NCBI RefSeq assembly: GCF_000478605.2
Contig: NZ_ASHX02000001.1
Span: 3,511,895-3,575,894 of the forward strand
Length of the DNA: 64,000 nt
From: Streptomyces thermolilacinus SPC6
GTDB taxonomy: Bacteria > Actinomycetota > Actinomycetes > Streptomycetales > Streptomycetaceae
Reading direction: 5' to 3'
Shown: piece by piece, positions 38,501 to 47,848 of the stretch
Position numbering within the stretch: the stretch's first letter is position 1
Layout of the letters: every line of letters starts with the position of its first letter
The notes under the pieces: model-generated
What the model was told of the DNA's origin: nothing
Seen by the model: the letters and a program-made list of their open reading frames with translations, nothing else
Databases searched by the model: none
Made by a program: the position numbers and the translations under genes

Positions 38501-40531
38501 ATGTCCACGACCGACACCGATCCCCTCGGCCGCGAGCGCGCGCACCTCGCCGCGTCCCGGGCCGCGCTGCGCGCCATGCGGGAGGACGTGGAAGCGCTGG
38601 ACATCCGTGACGTCACCGCCAACTGGGTGAACGCCGCGGTCCTCCAGCGCCAGATCGACGACCGCGTCAAGGCCCTCGCCGACCTGGCCCACACGCCCCT
38701 GTTCTTCGGGCGGCTCGACTACCTGCCCACCACCCAGGAGGGCCAGCGGTTCTACATCGGACGGCGGCACGTCCACGACGCGCACGGCGACCCGATGGTC
38801 ATCGACTGGCGCGCCCCCGTGTCGCAGCCGTTCTACCGGGCGTCCAGGCGCGACCCGCAGGACGTGCGGCTGCGGCGCCGGTTCGGGTACACGGGCGGCG
38901 ACCTCACCGCGTACGAGGACGAACACCTCACCGACCCCGCCGAGGCCGAGACCACCAGCCGCCTCCTCCAGCAGGAGATCGAGCGGCCCCGCGTCGGGCC
39001 CATGCGGGACATCGTCGCCACGATCCAGCCCGAGCAGGACGAGATCGTCCGCAGCGGCCTGTCCGGCACGGTGTGCGTGCAGGGCGGCCCCGGCACCGGA
39101 AAGACCGCCGTCGGCCTGCACCGGGTGGCGTACCTGCTGTACGCGCACCGCGAGCGCCTGGCCCGTACCGGCACGCTCGTCATCGGGCCGAACCGGTCGT
39201 TCCTCCGCTACATCGAGCAGGTCCTGCCCGCCCTCGGCGAGCTGGAGGTGAAGCAGGCCACCGTCGACGACCTCGTCGGCGCCCATGTCGAGGTGCGCGG
39301 CACGGACGACGCGACGGCCGCCGTCGTGAAGGGCGACGCCCGCATGGCGGAGGTCCTGCGCCGCGCGGTCCGCTCGCACGTCACGCTGCCGACCGAGCCG
39401 GTCGTCGTGGTGCGCGGTTCGCGGCGGTGGCGGATTCCCGCGTACGAGGTTGAGGAGATCGTCACCGAGCTCCTCGCCCGCGACATGCGGTACGGCGCCG
39501 CCCGCGACGCCCTGCCGCAGCGCATCGCGCACGCGGTGCTGGTGCGGATGGAGGCCACCGGGGAGGCGCCCGACGACCGGGTGCAGGACCAGGTGGCGCG
39601 CAACGCGGCGGTGAAGGCGGCCGTCAAGGCGATCTGGCCGCCCGTGGACCCGGCGAAACTGGTGCTGCGGCTGCTGTCCGACGCGGAGTTCCTCGCGGAG
39701 CACGCGGACGGGCTGCTGGACGAGGACGAGCAGAAGGCCATCCTGTGGGCCAGGCCGCCCAGGAGCGTGAAGTCCGCGAAGTGGTCCCCCGCCGACGCCG
39801 TACTGGTCGACGAGGCCGCCGACCTGGTCGCCCGCACGCACTCGCTGGGCCATGTCGTGCTGGACGAGGCGCAGGACCTGTCGCCGATGCAGTACCGCGC
39901 GGTGGGGCGCCGCTGCTCGACCGGTTCCGCGACCGTGCTGGGCGACCTGGCGCAGGGCACCACGCCGTGGGCGACGCGCAGCTGGGCGGAGGCGCTGCGG
40001 CACCTGGGCAAGCCGGACGCGCTGGTGGAGGAGCTGACGGCCGGTTTCCGCGTGCCGCGCGACGTGATCGCGTATGCCTCCCGGCTCCTCCCGCACATCG
40101 CGCCCGGCCTGGCGGAGGTCCGCTCGGTCCGCGAGAACCCGGGCTCGCTGGAGGTGCGGCGGGTGGACCCGGAGCGGCGGGACGCGGACGTCGTCGCGGC
40201 GTGCGCGGAGTTCCTGGGCCGGGAGGGCTCCATCGGGCTGATCGCCGCCGACCCGCGCCTGCCCGCCCTGGAGGAGGCGCTGCGGGCGGCGGGCGTGCCG
40301 TACCTGTCGCCGGGCGAGGAGACGACCCCGGACGTACGGCTCACGCTGGTCCCGGCGTCGCTCGCGAAGGGCCTGGAGTACGACTACGTGGTCCTCGACG
40401 AGCCCGCCGCCGTGGTGGCAGCCGAGCCCGACGACCGCACGGGTCTGCGCCGCCTGTACGTGGCCCTGACCAGGGCGGTGTCCGGCCTGAAGGTCCTCCA
40501 CGCGACCCCCCTGCCGGAGGAGCTGACCTGA
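38501..40531 (+). CDS. helR: RNA polymerase-recycling ATPase, HelR/HelD type
   Basis: 676 residues. A UvrD-like superfamily 1 ATPase: Walker A GGPGTGKT (Lys201), Walker B VVLDEAQDLSP, and late motifs LAKGLEYDYVVLDEP and RLYVALTRA. The N-terminal 170 residues (MSTTDTDPLGRERAHLAASR, PLFFGRLDY, IDWRAPVSQPFYRAS) mark the HelD/HelR family, which frees RNA polymerase from stalled complexes. HelR forms also displace rifamycin and give tolerance. GGAGGCACC precedes ATG. The split between HelD and HelR here is by general resemblance. Confidence 0.85.
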   Translation: MSTTDTDPLGRERAHLAASRAALRAMREDVEALDIRDVTANWVNAAVLQRQIDDRVKALADLAHTPLFFGRLDYLPTTQEGQRFYIGRRHVHDAHGDPMVIDWRAPVSQPFYRASRRDPQDVRLRRRFGYTGGDLTAYEDEHLTDPAEAETTSRLLQQEIERPRVGPMRDIVATIQPEQDEIVRSGLSGTVCVQGGPGTGKTAVGLHRVAYLLYAHRERLARTGTLVIGPNRSFLRYIEQVLPALGELEVKQATVDDLVGAHVEVRGTDDATAAVVKGDARMAEVLRRAVRSHVTLPTEPVVVVRGSRRWRIPAYEVEEIVTELLARDMRYGAARDALPQRIAHAVLVRMEATGEAPDDRVQDQVARNAAVKAAVKAIWPPVDPAKLVLRLLSDAEFLAEHADGLLDEDEQKAILWARPPRSVKSAKWSPADAVLVDEAADLVARTHSLGHVVLDEAQDLSPMQYRAVGRRCSTGSATVLGDLAQGTTPWATRSWAEALRHLGKPDALVEELTAGFRVPRDVIAYASRLLPHIAPGLAEVRSVRENPGSLEVRRVDPERRDADVVAACAEFLGREGSIGLIAADPRLPALEEALRAAGVPYLSPGEETTPDVRLTLVPASLAKGLEYDYVVLDEPAAVVAAEPDDRTGLRRLYVALTRAVSGLKVLHATPLPEELT

Positions 40532-40665
40532 ACGGCACGATGCGCACCTGCGGGCCCGCGCTCGTCCTGGCGAGTGGGTGCCCACCTGCGGGCCCTTGCG
40601 GTCCCACCCCCTGGACCGGCGAGTGAGGCGAAGGGGCGCGCCTGTGTCGTGAGGGAGTGGGGGTG

Positions 40666-40686
40666 CCCCCGGACGAAGTCTGGGGG
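40666..40686. repeat. Interspersed hairpin element, common Streptomyces type
   Basis: CCCCCGGAC-GAA-GTCTGGGGG, a nine-pair stem with one G-T pair and a three-base loop, lies between helR and the iron transporter operon. I recall this GTGCCCCCGGACGAAGTCTG-type sequence as a frequent intergenic element in Streptomyces genomes. It may also end transcription. Confidence 0.65.
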
Positions 40687-40769
40687 AGCGCGGAGGCCCT
40701 GAGGAACGAAGGGCTGAGCACGGTCGACCGTCGGCACAGGCCTTCAGCGCCCCGGAGCCGAACCGAGCC

Positions 40770-41579
40770 CTAAGAAAGCGCAGGCGCCGCCGGGATCACC
40801 AGGGGCGAGCCCGTCAGGGGGTCCGGGATGACCGTGGCCTCCAGGCCGAAGACCTCGCGTACGAGTTCCTCCGTGACGACCTCGCCCGGCTGTCCCGCCG
40901 CCACGATCCGCCCGGCCTTCATGGCGACCAGGTGGTCGGCGTACCGGGCGGCCTGGTTCAGGTCGTGGAGGACGACGGCGACGGTGCGCCCCCGGGTGCG
41001 GTTGAGGCGGCGCACCAGGTCGAGGACCTCCACCTGGTGCGCGATGTCCAGGTACGTCGTCGGCTCGTCCAGGAGCAGCAGCTCCGTCTCCTGGGCGAGG
41101 GCCATCGCGATCCAGACGCGCTGGCGCTGTCCGCCGGACAGCTCGTCGACGGACCGGTCGGCGAGGTCGGCGACGTTGGTGCGGGCCATCGCGTCCTGGA
41201 CGGCCCGCTCGTCCTCGTCCGACCACTGCCGCCACCACGCCTGGTGCGGCTGGCGCCCGCGCGCCACCAGGTCCGCGACGGTGATCGCCTCGGGTGCGAC
41301 GGGTGTCTGCGGCAGCAGGCCCACCACCTGGGCGATCTTCTTCGTCGGGAGGGACGCCAGGTCCCGCCCGTCCAGCAGGACCGCCCCGCCGCGCGGTTTC
41401 AGCAGCCGCCCCAGGGCGCGCAGGGTCGTGGACTTGCCGCACGCGTTGGGCCCGACGATCACGGTGACCTTGCCGTCGGGTATCGCGAGGTCCAGCTCGT
41501 CGACGACGGTGCGGTCCTCGTACGCGAGGGTCAGCCCCCGCGCCTGGAGCCTGCCGCTCGCGGTACCCACGTCGCTCAT
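40770..41579 (-). CDS. Iron-siderophore ABC transporter ATPase (FecE/FepC type)
   Basis: 269 residues. Walker [10 protein letters not shown] (about 41-49), Q-loop [10 protein letters not shown], signature [17 protein letters not shown], Walker [14 protein letters not shown], all as in ferric-siderophore ATPases. Its ATG overlaps the stop of the upstream permease. It is the third gene of an iron-regulated operon and supplies energy to the two FecCD subunits. Confidence 0.95.
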   Translation of the reverse strand: MSDVGTASGRLQARGLTLAYEDRTVVDELDLAIPDGKVTVIVGPNACGKSTTLRALGRLLKPRGGAVLLDGRDLASLPTKKIAQVVGLLPQTPVAPEAITVADLVARGRQPHQAWWRQWSDEDERAVQDAMARTNVADLADRSVDELSGGQRQRVWIAMALAQETELLLLDEPTTYLDIAHQVEVLDLVRRLNRTRGRTVAVVLHDLNQAARYADHLVAMKAGRIVAAGQPGEVVTEELVREVFGLEATVIPDPLTGSPLVIPAAPALS

Positions 41580-42616
41580 GCCTTCCCTCCACCCGTGCGG
41601 CCCCGCACGATCAGCCAGATCAGGTACGGCGCGCCGACCGCCGCCGTCAGGACGCCCACCGGCAGCTCGGTCGGCGAGAACAGCCGCCGCGCCAGCAGAT
41701 CCGCCAGTACGACGACGAGCGCGCCCATCAGGGCGGACCCGAGCAGCGGGATCTGCGCGCCCCGCGTGAGGCGCCGCGCGATCTGCGGGGCCAGCAGCGC
41801 CACGAAGTCCACGGGCCCCGCCGCGCCGGTCGCGAGCGACGCCAGGACGACGCCGAGCAGCACCAGGCCGAGCCGCACCCGGCCGAGCGGCACGCCCAGC
41901 GCGGTCGCGGTGTCGTCGTCCATCGACACGGTCCGCTGCGCCCGCGCCGCCCACAGCACGGCCGGTACGAGCGCGAGGAGCGCCCAGCCGAGTGGCGCCG
42001 CCTCGTCCCAGCCGCGCCCGTTGAGGGAGCCGGTCATCCAGATCTGCGCCTGCTGGGCGACCAGGTAGTCGCCCTTCGTCATCATCAGGGTCGTCACGGA
42101 CCGCAGGGCGATGGCGAAGCCGATGCCGATCAGCACGAACCGGGTGGCGTGCAGCCCGCCGCGCCACGCGAAGACGTACACGAGGAGCGCCGCGGCGATC
42201 CCGCCGACGACGGACAGGTACGGCAGCACGGCGAACGACGTCACGCCGAACGTCATCGCGGTGACCGTCAGCGCGCCCGCGCCCTGGCTGATGCCGATGA
42301 TGTCGGGGCTGGCCAGCGGGTTGCGGGCGACGGTCTGGATGAGCGCCCCGGCCACGCCGAACGCCGCGCCGACCAGCAGCCCGATCACCAGGCGCGGCAG
42401 CCGTAGCGTGCCCACCACCAGGTCGGCGGGGGACGGCTGCCCGGTCAGCACGCGCAGCACCTCGCCGGGCGCCACGAACTCCTCGCCGACGCAGAGGTAC
42501 GCCACCGACACCGAGGCCAGGAGCAGCGCGAGCCCCGCGGCGACGGCGACGGCCCGCCGGTGGACCAGGAACGAGGCGCCCCGGCCCCGTATGACCGCGT
42601 ATCCCGCAGCCGTCAC
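41576..42616 (-). CDS. Iron-siderophore ABC permease, FecCD family, second subunit
   Basis: 346 residues, about nine or ten membrane helices. FecCD marks: [39 protein letters not shown], and [20 protein letters not shown] for ATPase coupling. The GTG start overlaps the previous stop by four bases. Confidence 0.94.
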   Translation of the reverse strand: MTAAGYAVIRGRGASFLVHRRAVAVAAGLALLLASVSVAYLCVGEEFVAPGEVLRVLTGQPSPADLVVGTLRLPRLVIGLLVGAAFGVAGALIQTVARNPLASPDIIGISQGAGALTVTAMTFGVTSFAVLPYLSVVGGIAAALLVYVFAWRGGLHATRFVLIGIGFAIALRSVTTLMMTKGDYLVAQQAQIWMTGSLNGRGWDEAAPLGWALLALVPAVLWAARAQRTVSMDDDTATALGVPLGRVRLGLVLLGVVLASLATGAAGPVDFVALLAPQIARRLTRGAQIPLLGSALMGALVVVLADLLARRLFSPTELPVGVLTAAVGAPYLIWLIVRGRTGGGKA

Positions 42617-43620
42617 GCCGGTACCGCCTTCCTCCGTACGAGCGCCACCAGGAACGGCACGCCGATGAGCGCGGTCATCACGCCCGCGGGGACCTCGCCC
42701 GGCGGGAAGACGATCCGCCCGGCCACGTCCGCGGCCAGCAGCATCACGGGCCCCACGAGCGCCGCCATGGGCAGCAGCCAGCGGTGGTCGGCGCCGACGA
42801 GGGCGCGGACGATGTGCGGGACGGCGAGGCCGACGAACGCGATGGGCCCGGCCGCCGCGACGGCCGCCCCAGTCAGGACGGTCGCCCCGGCCCCGGCGGC
42901 GACGCGGACGAGCGCGACGCGCTGGCCGAGGCCCTTCGCCACGTCCTCGCCGAGCGCCAGCGCGTCCAGGCCGCGCGCGACGGCCACCACCAGGGCGAGG
43001 CCGGCCAGCAGGAACGGCCAGGTCTGCGCGACGATCACGGCGTCCCGCCCGGCGACGGACCCGGCCTGCCAGAACCGGAACTCGTCCAGCGCGGCGGCCT
43101 TCGTCGTCAGCACCCCGGTCGTCAGGGACAGCAGCAGCGCGTTGATCGCGGCGCCGCCGAGCGCGAGCTTCACGGGCGTGGCGCCGCCCCGTCCGCTGGA
43201 CGCGATGGCGTACACGGCGACCGACGCGGCGGCGGCGCCCGCGAAGGCGAACCACACGTACCCGCTGAGCGTGTGCACCCCGGCGAACGCGATGGCCAGG
43301 ACGACACCGACCGACGCGCCCTGGCTGATGCCGAGGATGCCGGGGTCGGCGATGGGGTTGCGGGTGATGCCCTGGAGGGCGGTCCCGGCGACGGCGAGGG
43401 CCGCGCCGACGAGGACCGCGATCAGGGTGCGCGGCAGCCGCAGCTCCAGGACGACATCGCCCTCGCCGCTGCGGCCCGCGCCGTGCAGCAGCGCGTCGAA
43501 CACGACGGACGGGGCGATGGGGCGGGCGCCGACCGCGAGGCTCAGCACGACGGCGACGGCGAGGGCGGCGACGGCCGCGGCGGTCGCGAGGACACGTCGG
43601 GAACGCACAGCGGCAGCCAA
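42613..43620 (-). CDS. Iron-siderophore ABC permease, FecCD family, first subunit
   Basis: 335 residues, about nine or ten helices. [38 protein letters not shown] and [20 protein letters not shown] are the family marks. It is the operon's first gene, 45 bases downstream of an iron box. The start is TTG at 43620 or GTG four codons later; neither has a good ribosome site. No periplasmic-type binding lipoprotein is encoded here, so it must be elsewhere. Confidence 0.93.
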   Translation of the reverse strand: MAAAVRSRRVLATAAAVAALAVAVVLSLAVGARPIAPSVVFDALLHGAGRSGEGDVVLELRLPRTLIAVLVGAALAVAGTALQGITRNPIADPGILGISQGASVGVVLAIAFAGVHTLSGYVWFAFAGAAAASVAVYAIASSGRGGATPVKLALGGAAINALLLSLTTGVLTTKAAALDEFRFWQAGSVAGRDAVIVAQTWPFLLAGLALVVAVARGLDALALGEDVAKGLGQRVALVRVAAGAGATVLTGAAVAAAGPIAFVGLAVPHIVRALVGADHRWLLPMAALVGPVMLLAADVAGRIVFPPGEVPAGVMTALIGVPFLVALVRRKAVPA

Positions 43621-43665
43621 TCGGAAAGGTACGGGGACGTGCGCCCGCCCGGCCGTGGCGGCCGG

Positions 43666-43684
43666 TTAGGCGAGGCTAAGTCTA
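43666..43684 (-). promoter_or_regulatory. DmdR1/DtxR-type iron box
   Basis: TTAGGCGAGGCTAAGTCTA matches the streptomycete iron-box consensus TTAGGTTAGGCTAACCTAA at 13 of 19 places, including the central AGGCTAA. It lies just upstream of the FecCD operon, so the Fe(II)-bound repressor should shut the operon in iron-rich medium. It also lies 58 bases ahead of the divergent HAD gene. Confidence 0.75.
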
Positions 43685-43741
43685 AGCAGCGGCCGAAAAA
43701 CACCCACCGGGCGTCCGGGAAGGTGCGGGCAGAATGCTCTT

Positions 43742-44365
43742 ATGCCTTTCACCGTCGGGTTCGACCTCGATATGACCCTCATCGACTCCCGCCCCGGAAT
43801 TCACGCGACATACCGGGAGCTTTCGGCGCGCACGGGGGCGTGGATCGACGCCGACCTGGCGGTGTCCCGGCTCGGGCCGCCGCTGGAGCACGAGTTGGCG
43901 CACTGGTTCCCCGAGGAGCGGGTGGCGGAGATGGCCGCCGCGTACCGTGAGATCTACCCCACACACGCCATCGGACCGTCGCTCGCGCTGCCCGGCGCGG
44001 GGGATGCGATTCAAGCCGTTCGCGCGGAGGGCGGCAGGAGCGTCGTCGTCACCGCGAAGAACGAGCCGCACGCCAAGCTGCACATCGAGCACCTCGGCCT
44101 GGAGCCGGACGCGGTGGTCGGGTGGCTGTGGGCCGAGGCGAAGGCGGAGGCGCTGCGCGAGCACGGCGCGACCGTGTACGTCGGCGACCACCTGGGCGAC
44201 ATACGCGGCGCCCGAGCGGCCGGCGCGCTCGCCGTGTCGGTGGCGACGGGCCCGTACGGCGAGGACGCCCTGCGCGCGGCGGGCGCGGATGTCGTCCTGC
44301 CTGATCTGACGGCGTTTCCGGCCTGGTGGGCGGCTTACGCGGAGGGCGCCGACTCCCGGGCCTGA
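43742..44365 (+). CDS. HAD-family phosphatase (phosphoglycolate phosphatase-like)
   Basis: 207 residues. Motif I GFDLDMTLIDS with nucleophile Asp8 and Asp10, motif II VVVTAKNEPHAK and motif III/IV VYVGDHLGDIRGA with two Asp for Mg2+. A helical cap lies at about 20-85. Soluble. The substrate cannot be told from sequence. Its end overlaps a convergent small membrane-protein gene by 31 bases. Confidence 0.9.
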   Translation: MPFTVGFDLDMTLIDSRPGIHATYRELSARTGAWIDADLAVSRLGPPLEHELAHWFPEERVAEMAAAYREIYPTHAIGPSLALPGAGDAIQAVRAEGGRSVVVTAKNEPHAKLHIEHLGLEPDAVVGWLWAEAKAEALREHGATVYVGDHLGDIRGARAAGALAVSVATGPYGEDALRAAGADVVLPDLTAFPAWWAAYAEGADSRA

Positions 44366-44592
44366 CGCCGCTGCGCGGCGATGGAACGGAGCACTCCGGC
44401 GGCGGCGACGAGGAAGCCGACACCCATCAGCATCGCCACGAGGTACACGACCGTGGGGAACGGGTCGGTCCCCAGGAAGAGTGGTGCGACGGTGACGACC
44501 GTGGCGATCGCTCCGATGATGAACAGGACGGCGCCGACCCGAATGAGCCCGTCTCCGGGAAGGGCGTCGCCCGCGTTGGTTTCACTACGCAT
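44335..44592 (-). CDS. Small two-helix membrane protein
   Basis: 85 residues with two hydrophobic helices (about 18-38 and 46-68) and an Arg-rich cytoplasmic tail. I recall similar small membrane proteins next to the long cold-shock gene in other streptomycetes, but the family has no known role. Its 3' end overlaps the HAD gene on the other strand. Confidence 0.7.
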   Translation of the reverse strand: MRSETNAGDALPGDGLIRVGAVLFIIGAIATVVTVAPLFLGTDPFPTVVYLVAMLMGVGFLVAAAGVLRSIAAQRRQARESAPSA

Positions 44593-44720
44593 TCGGCCAG
44601 GGTAGTTCCCTGGCCGGGGGAACGGACCGGCGGCGTCTTGTCACGAGGGCCGGGACCATTAGCCTTGACGCCTTGAGCCGTTTATCGCGGACCCATCGAG
44701 TACGAGGACGAGGACAGGAC

Positions 44721-45104
44721 GTGCCTACCGGCAAGGTCAAGTGGTTCAACAGTGAGAAGGGCTTCGGCTTTCTCTCCCGCGACGACGGCGGCGACGTCTT
44801 CGTCCACTCGTCGGTGCTCCCTGCCGGAGTCGACAGCCTGAAGCCGGGGCAGCGCGTGGAGTTCGGCGTGGTCGCCGGGCAGCGCGGCGACCAGGCGCTG
44901 TCGGTGACGGTCCTCGACCCGACCCCGTCGGTGGCGGCGGCGCAGCGCCGCAAGCCGGACGAGCTGGCGTCGATCGTGCAGGACCTGACGACGCTGCTGG
45001 AGAACATCACGCCGATGCTGGAGCGGGGCCGGTACCCCGACAAGGCGCACGGCAAGAAGATCGCCGGGCTGCTGCGCGCGGTCGCGGACCAGCTGGACGT
45101 CTGA
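44721..45104 (+). CDS. Cold-shock protein with C-terminal extension
   Basis: 127 residues. Residues 1-65 form the cold-shock OB fold (GKVKWFNSEKGFGFLSRDDG and GDVFVHSSVLP). About 55 more residues are helical (ELASIVQDLTTLLENITPML, then KKIAGLLRAVADQLDV). The extension is like mycobacterial CspB (Rv0871), also a long form. GTG follows AGGACAGGAC. The tail may add protein contacts; this is inference. Confidence 0.93.
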   Translation: MPTGKVKWFNSEKGFGFLSRDDGGDVFVHSSVLPAGVDSLKPGQRVEFGVVAGQRGDQALSVTVLDPTPSVAAAQRRKPDELASIVQDLTTLLENITPMLERGRYPDKAHGKKIAGLLRAVADQLDV

Positions 45105-45124
45105 CCCGCTCGTCGGATGAGCCG

Positions 45125-45155
45125 AGGGCCCGGGGTTCCCGCCCCGGGCCCTTTG
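45125..45155 (+). terminator. Terminator after the long cold-shock gene
   Basis: AGGGCCCGGGG (45125-45135) pairs with CCCCGGGCCCT (45142-45152) in a perfect 11-pair stem ending in TTT. It also separates the convergent WYL protein gene. Confidence 0.9.
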
Positions 45156-45175
45156 GCATGCCCGCTGTTCGCCGC

Positions 45176-47773
45176 TCACTCCTCGGCGAGCTCGGCCACG
45201 CCCGTGATGCGGTGGAGGGCGTACGTGCGGACCTCGTCGGCCGTGTGGTCGTACGCCGTGACGTAGCCGCCCTCCACCCGTACCGGCGCGATGACGCGCT
45301 GGCTGGCGGCGCCGTCGGCATTGACGTAACCGATCCACACCGCCGAGTTGGTGAGCGCCGCCGCCTGGACGGTGGCCAGGGTCTCGGCGGCCGACGTGCG
45401 CGGCAGGGAGCCGCCGCCCGGGGCGGGGGTCTCCGGCTCCTTGCGGGTGACGGTGGCGGCCAGGTCCCCGGCGCGGATCGCGCGGACGGCCGCCCCGAGC
45501 AGCGTGGCGTCCGGCACGGGCGGGCCGTCCGGTACGGGGGCGGGCGGGGTGCGCGGCGGGGTGCGGCGGGCGTCGGCGCGGGTGATCAGCACATCGCCCT
45601 CGGCGGACTCGGCGGCCGGGGCGAACCCCATGGACCGCAGCCCGGCCAGCAGCGCCGCCGGGTCCGCCTGGGCGGCCAGGACCGTCGGGGCGAGGCGGCG
45701 CAGGCCCAGCGGCGCGGACCGCTTGTCGGCGAGGATCTCCCCGAGGACGGCGTCGTCGTCGCAGCGTACGTACGAGGAGGCGGCGCCCACCCGGAGGTGG
45801 CCGTGGCGGCGGGCCACGTCGTCGATCAGGTACGCCAGGGGCTGCGGCACGGGCGTGCGGGAGTGCGCCGCCAGGAACGCGTGGAGGCCGGCGGCGGACT
45901 GCCCGGCGTCCAGGGCGCGGCGTACGGAGCCCGGCGTGAAGCGGTACACGGTCGCGCCGCCCTTGGACTCGACGTCCGCGAGGACCGCGAGGGCGTCGGC
46001 GAGCGGGCGGCGCAGCGGGCCGGGCGCGACGGCGGTCAGGTCGGCCTGGAGGAGGACGTGGTCGACCGGCTCGGGCAGGAGCGGGGCGAGCAGCGCGACG
46101 GCGGCGTCCTCGTGCGGGGCGCCTTCGTGCGCGCCACCGTGCGGGGCGCCACCGTGCGGGGCGCCACCGTGCGGGGCGCCCACGCCCTCGTGCCCGGCGT
46201 CCACCCCGGACGCGCCCACGCACTCGTGCCCGGCGTCCACGCCCCCGTACCCCAGCAGGGCACGCCCGTGCGCCGACAGGGCGCCCCGCCCCGTGACGCC
46301 GAGCAGCTCCGCCTCCTCCAGGGTCCAGGTGGCGAGCCGGGCGCGCAGGTCCGTACCGGCGTTCCCGGCGCCGCGCAGGGGCCGCTCCCAGCGCAGCCGG
46401 GCCAGCACGGCGTCCACCTCCGGCGCGGCGCCCGGCGGCAGCGCGGCCAGCAGGTCCAGTACCCGGCGGCGTACCTCGGGCGCGGCGCCCCGGTCCAGGT
46501 CGGGGCCGAGCGCGGACAGGGTGCGGCCCTTCGCGTCCTGGCCGCCGACCAGTCCCGGCGTGCGGGTCTGGGTGAGCCAGGCGGTGGCGAGGCGGGCCCA
46601 GCGGCGCGCCGCCGGCAGGTCAAGCCACTCGTCGTACGCGGGCGTCGGCGCGTACCGCTCGTCGGCCTCGCCGTCCGACGCCAGCAGCCCCGCCGCGTAC
46701 AGCAGCTCCAGCCAGAACGCGGCGGCCTGCTCCGTCACGTCCAGCTGCGTGGCGGTGCGCTTGAGGTCGCGTACGGACAGACCTCCGGCGCGCAGGACGG
46801 CGGGGCCGCCCTCGTCCCACTTCTTCAGCAGCTCCTCGGCGGTGGCGAGCGCGGTGTACGCCTGGCCCGCCGCCGTGCTGTCCACAACCTGTGGACGGTA
46901 CTCGCGCGCCGCCCCCACGGCCGGCGGCACCGGCTCGGCCGTCCGGTGCGCCCGCCCGCCGCGCAGGTGCAGCGCCACCTCGCGGGGCAGCGCGACCGTG
47001 CGGGCCGTGGTGGGCAGGAGCAGGCCCCGGTCCCGGAGCCAGCGGACGGGCGGCGTCGGGTTGGCGGTGACCTCGCCGTACGGCGGGCCCCACACGAGCC
47101 GGTCCAGCACGCCCAGCGCCTCCGTTGGCGCCTGGTCGAGGAGGGCGTCCATGCGGGCGCGGTCGGTGAACAGCGAGGTCAGCGCGGCGACCGCCGACAC
47201 GGGGTCGTGGGTGGTGGGCAGGCCGACCGCCTGGAGGATCTCCTGGACGCGGCCGGGCGACATCCCGGCGGTGGCCTCCGCGACGGTCGGGCCGAGCCCG
47301 GTCGGGGAGGGGTGCTGCGGGGAGGGCGCGAGCAGTTCGCGGGCGGTGCGCACGAGGCGCAGCCGGTCGTCGCCGCCCCAGACGAGGGCCTGTTCGCGCA
47401 AGGCCGCGACGGCGCCGGGCAGGGCCGCCTCGACCTGCGGGTCGCCGCCCTCGCCCGCCATGAGGGCGCGCAGCACCGCGTACGGCGCGGGGTCGGGCGC
47501 GACGGCCAGCGCCTCGGCGGTCTGGAGGGTGAACCGGTCCAGCCGTTCCAGGGCGCGGACGACGGACGCCCGCGTCCCGGCCCGCGTGGCCAGCTGGGTC
47601 AGATCGTTCGGTACGGGTACGAGCAGGTCGGGGCGGGCCCGCAGCAGCGCGGCCAGCCCCTCGTCGCCCCGGGCCCGCAGCGCCTCCGCGAGGGTGCGGG
47701 GCGCCGCCGTACCGCCTTGGTCCTCGGGCACGTACGCCTCCCGCTCGGTGTCGCCGGTCGCCATCCGCACCAC
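45176..47773 (-). CDS. XPB/Ssl2-N-like (Helicase_C_3) protein with C-terminal WYL-type domain
   Basis: 865 residues, no helicase motifs of its own. The N-terminal two-thirds are winged-helix-like repeats (TLAEALRARGDEGLAALLRA, LDRLVWGPPYGEVTA, LSVRDLKRTATQLDV) as in Helicase_C_3. Residues about 560-760 hold the XPB-N-like domain (VDHVLLQADLTAVAPGPLRR, YLIDDVARRHGHLRVG). The last 60 residues (AVWIGYVNADGAASQRVIAP, VTAYDHTADEVRTYALHRI) are a WYL-type ligand domain. A Gly/His repeat insertion interrupts it at about 525-545. The mycobacterial equivalent (Rv0862c) neighbours xpB, so a role with XPB in DNA damage is likely but unproven. Confidence 0.85.
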   Translation of the reverse strand: MVRMATGDTEREAYVPEDQGGTAAPRTLAEALRARGDEGLAALLRARPDLLVPVPNDLTQLATRAGTRASVVRALERLDRFTLQTAEALAVAPDPAPYAVLRALMAGEGGDPQVEAALPGAVAALREQALVWGGDDRLRLVRTARELLAPSPQHPSPTGLGPTVAEATAGMSPGRVQEILQAVGLPTTHDPVSAVAALTSLFTDRARMDALLDQAPTEALGVLDRLVWGPPYGEVTANPTPPVRWLRDRGLLLPTTARTVALPREVALHLRGGRAHRTAEPVPPAVGAAREYRPQVVDSTAAGQAYTALATAEELLKKWDEGGPAVLRAGGLSVRDLKRTATQLDVTEQAAAFWLELLYAAGLLASDGEADERYAPTPAYDEWLDLPAARRWARLATAWLTQTRTPGLVGGQDAKGRTLSALGPDLDRGAAPEVRRRVLDLLAALPPGAAPEVDAVLARLRWERPLRGAGNAGTDLRARLATWTLEEAELLGVTGRGALSAHGRALLGYGGVDAGHECVGASGVDAGHEGVGAPHGGAPHGGAPHGGAHEGAPHEDAAVALLAPLLPEPVDHVLLQADLTAVAPGPLRRPLADALAVLADVESKGGATVYRFTPGSVRRALDAGQSAAGLHAFLAAHSRTPVPQPLAYLIDDVARRHGHLRVGAASSYVRCDDDAVLGEILADKRSAPLGLRRLAPTVLAAQADPAALLAGLRSMGFAPAAESAEGDVLITRADARRTPPRTPPAPVPDGPPVPDATLLGAAVRAIRAGDLAATVTRKEPETPAPGGGSLPRTSAAETLATVQAAALTNSAVWIGYVNADGAASQRVIAPVRVEGGYVTAYDHTADEVRTYALHRITGVAELAEE
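46131..46175. repeat. In-frame 15-bp tandem repeat in the WYL protein gene
   Basis: GCGCCACCGTGCGGG occurs three times without change, encoding Pro-His-Gly-Gly-Ala repeats. An 18-base direct repeat CTCGTGCCCGGCGTCCAC (46187 and 46223) adjoins it. Together they make a disordered insertion between two folded domains, likely variable among strains. Confidence 0.88.
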
Positions 47774-47848
47774 GTTAGCCCCCTGGCGCCGCCCTCAGGC
47801 GCTAACGTCGGGACGTCGGCCAGGCGACGGGCGCGATGGAGGGGCACG

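Noticed and set aside
45158-47848. Plus-strand upstream extension of the membrane-protein gene
   Set aside because: The frame stays open by chance over the WYL protein; GTG at 47849 has a ribosome site and the protein changes to normal composition there.
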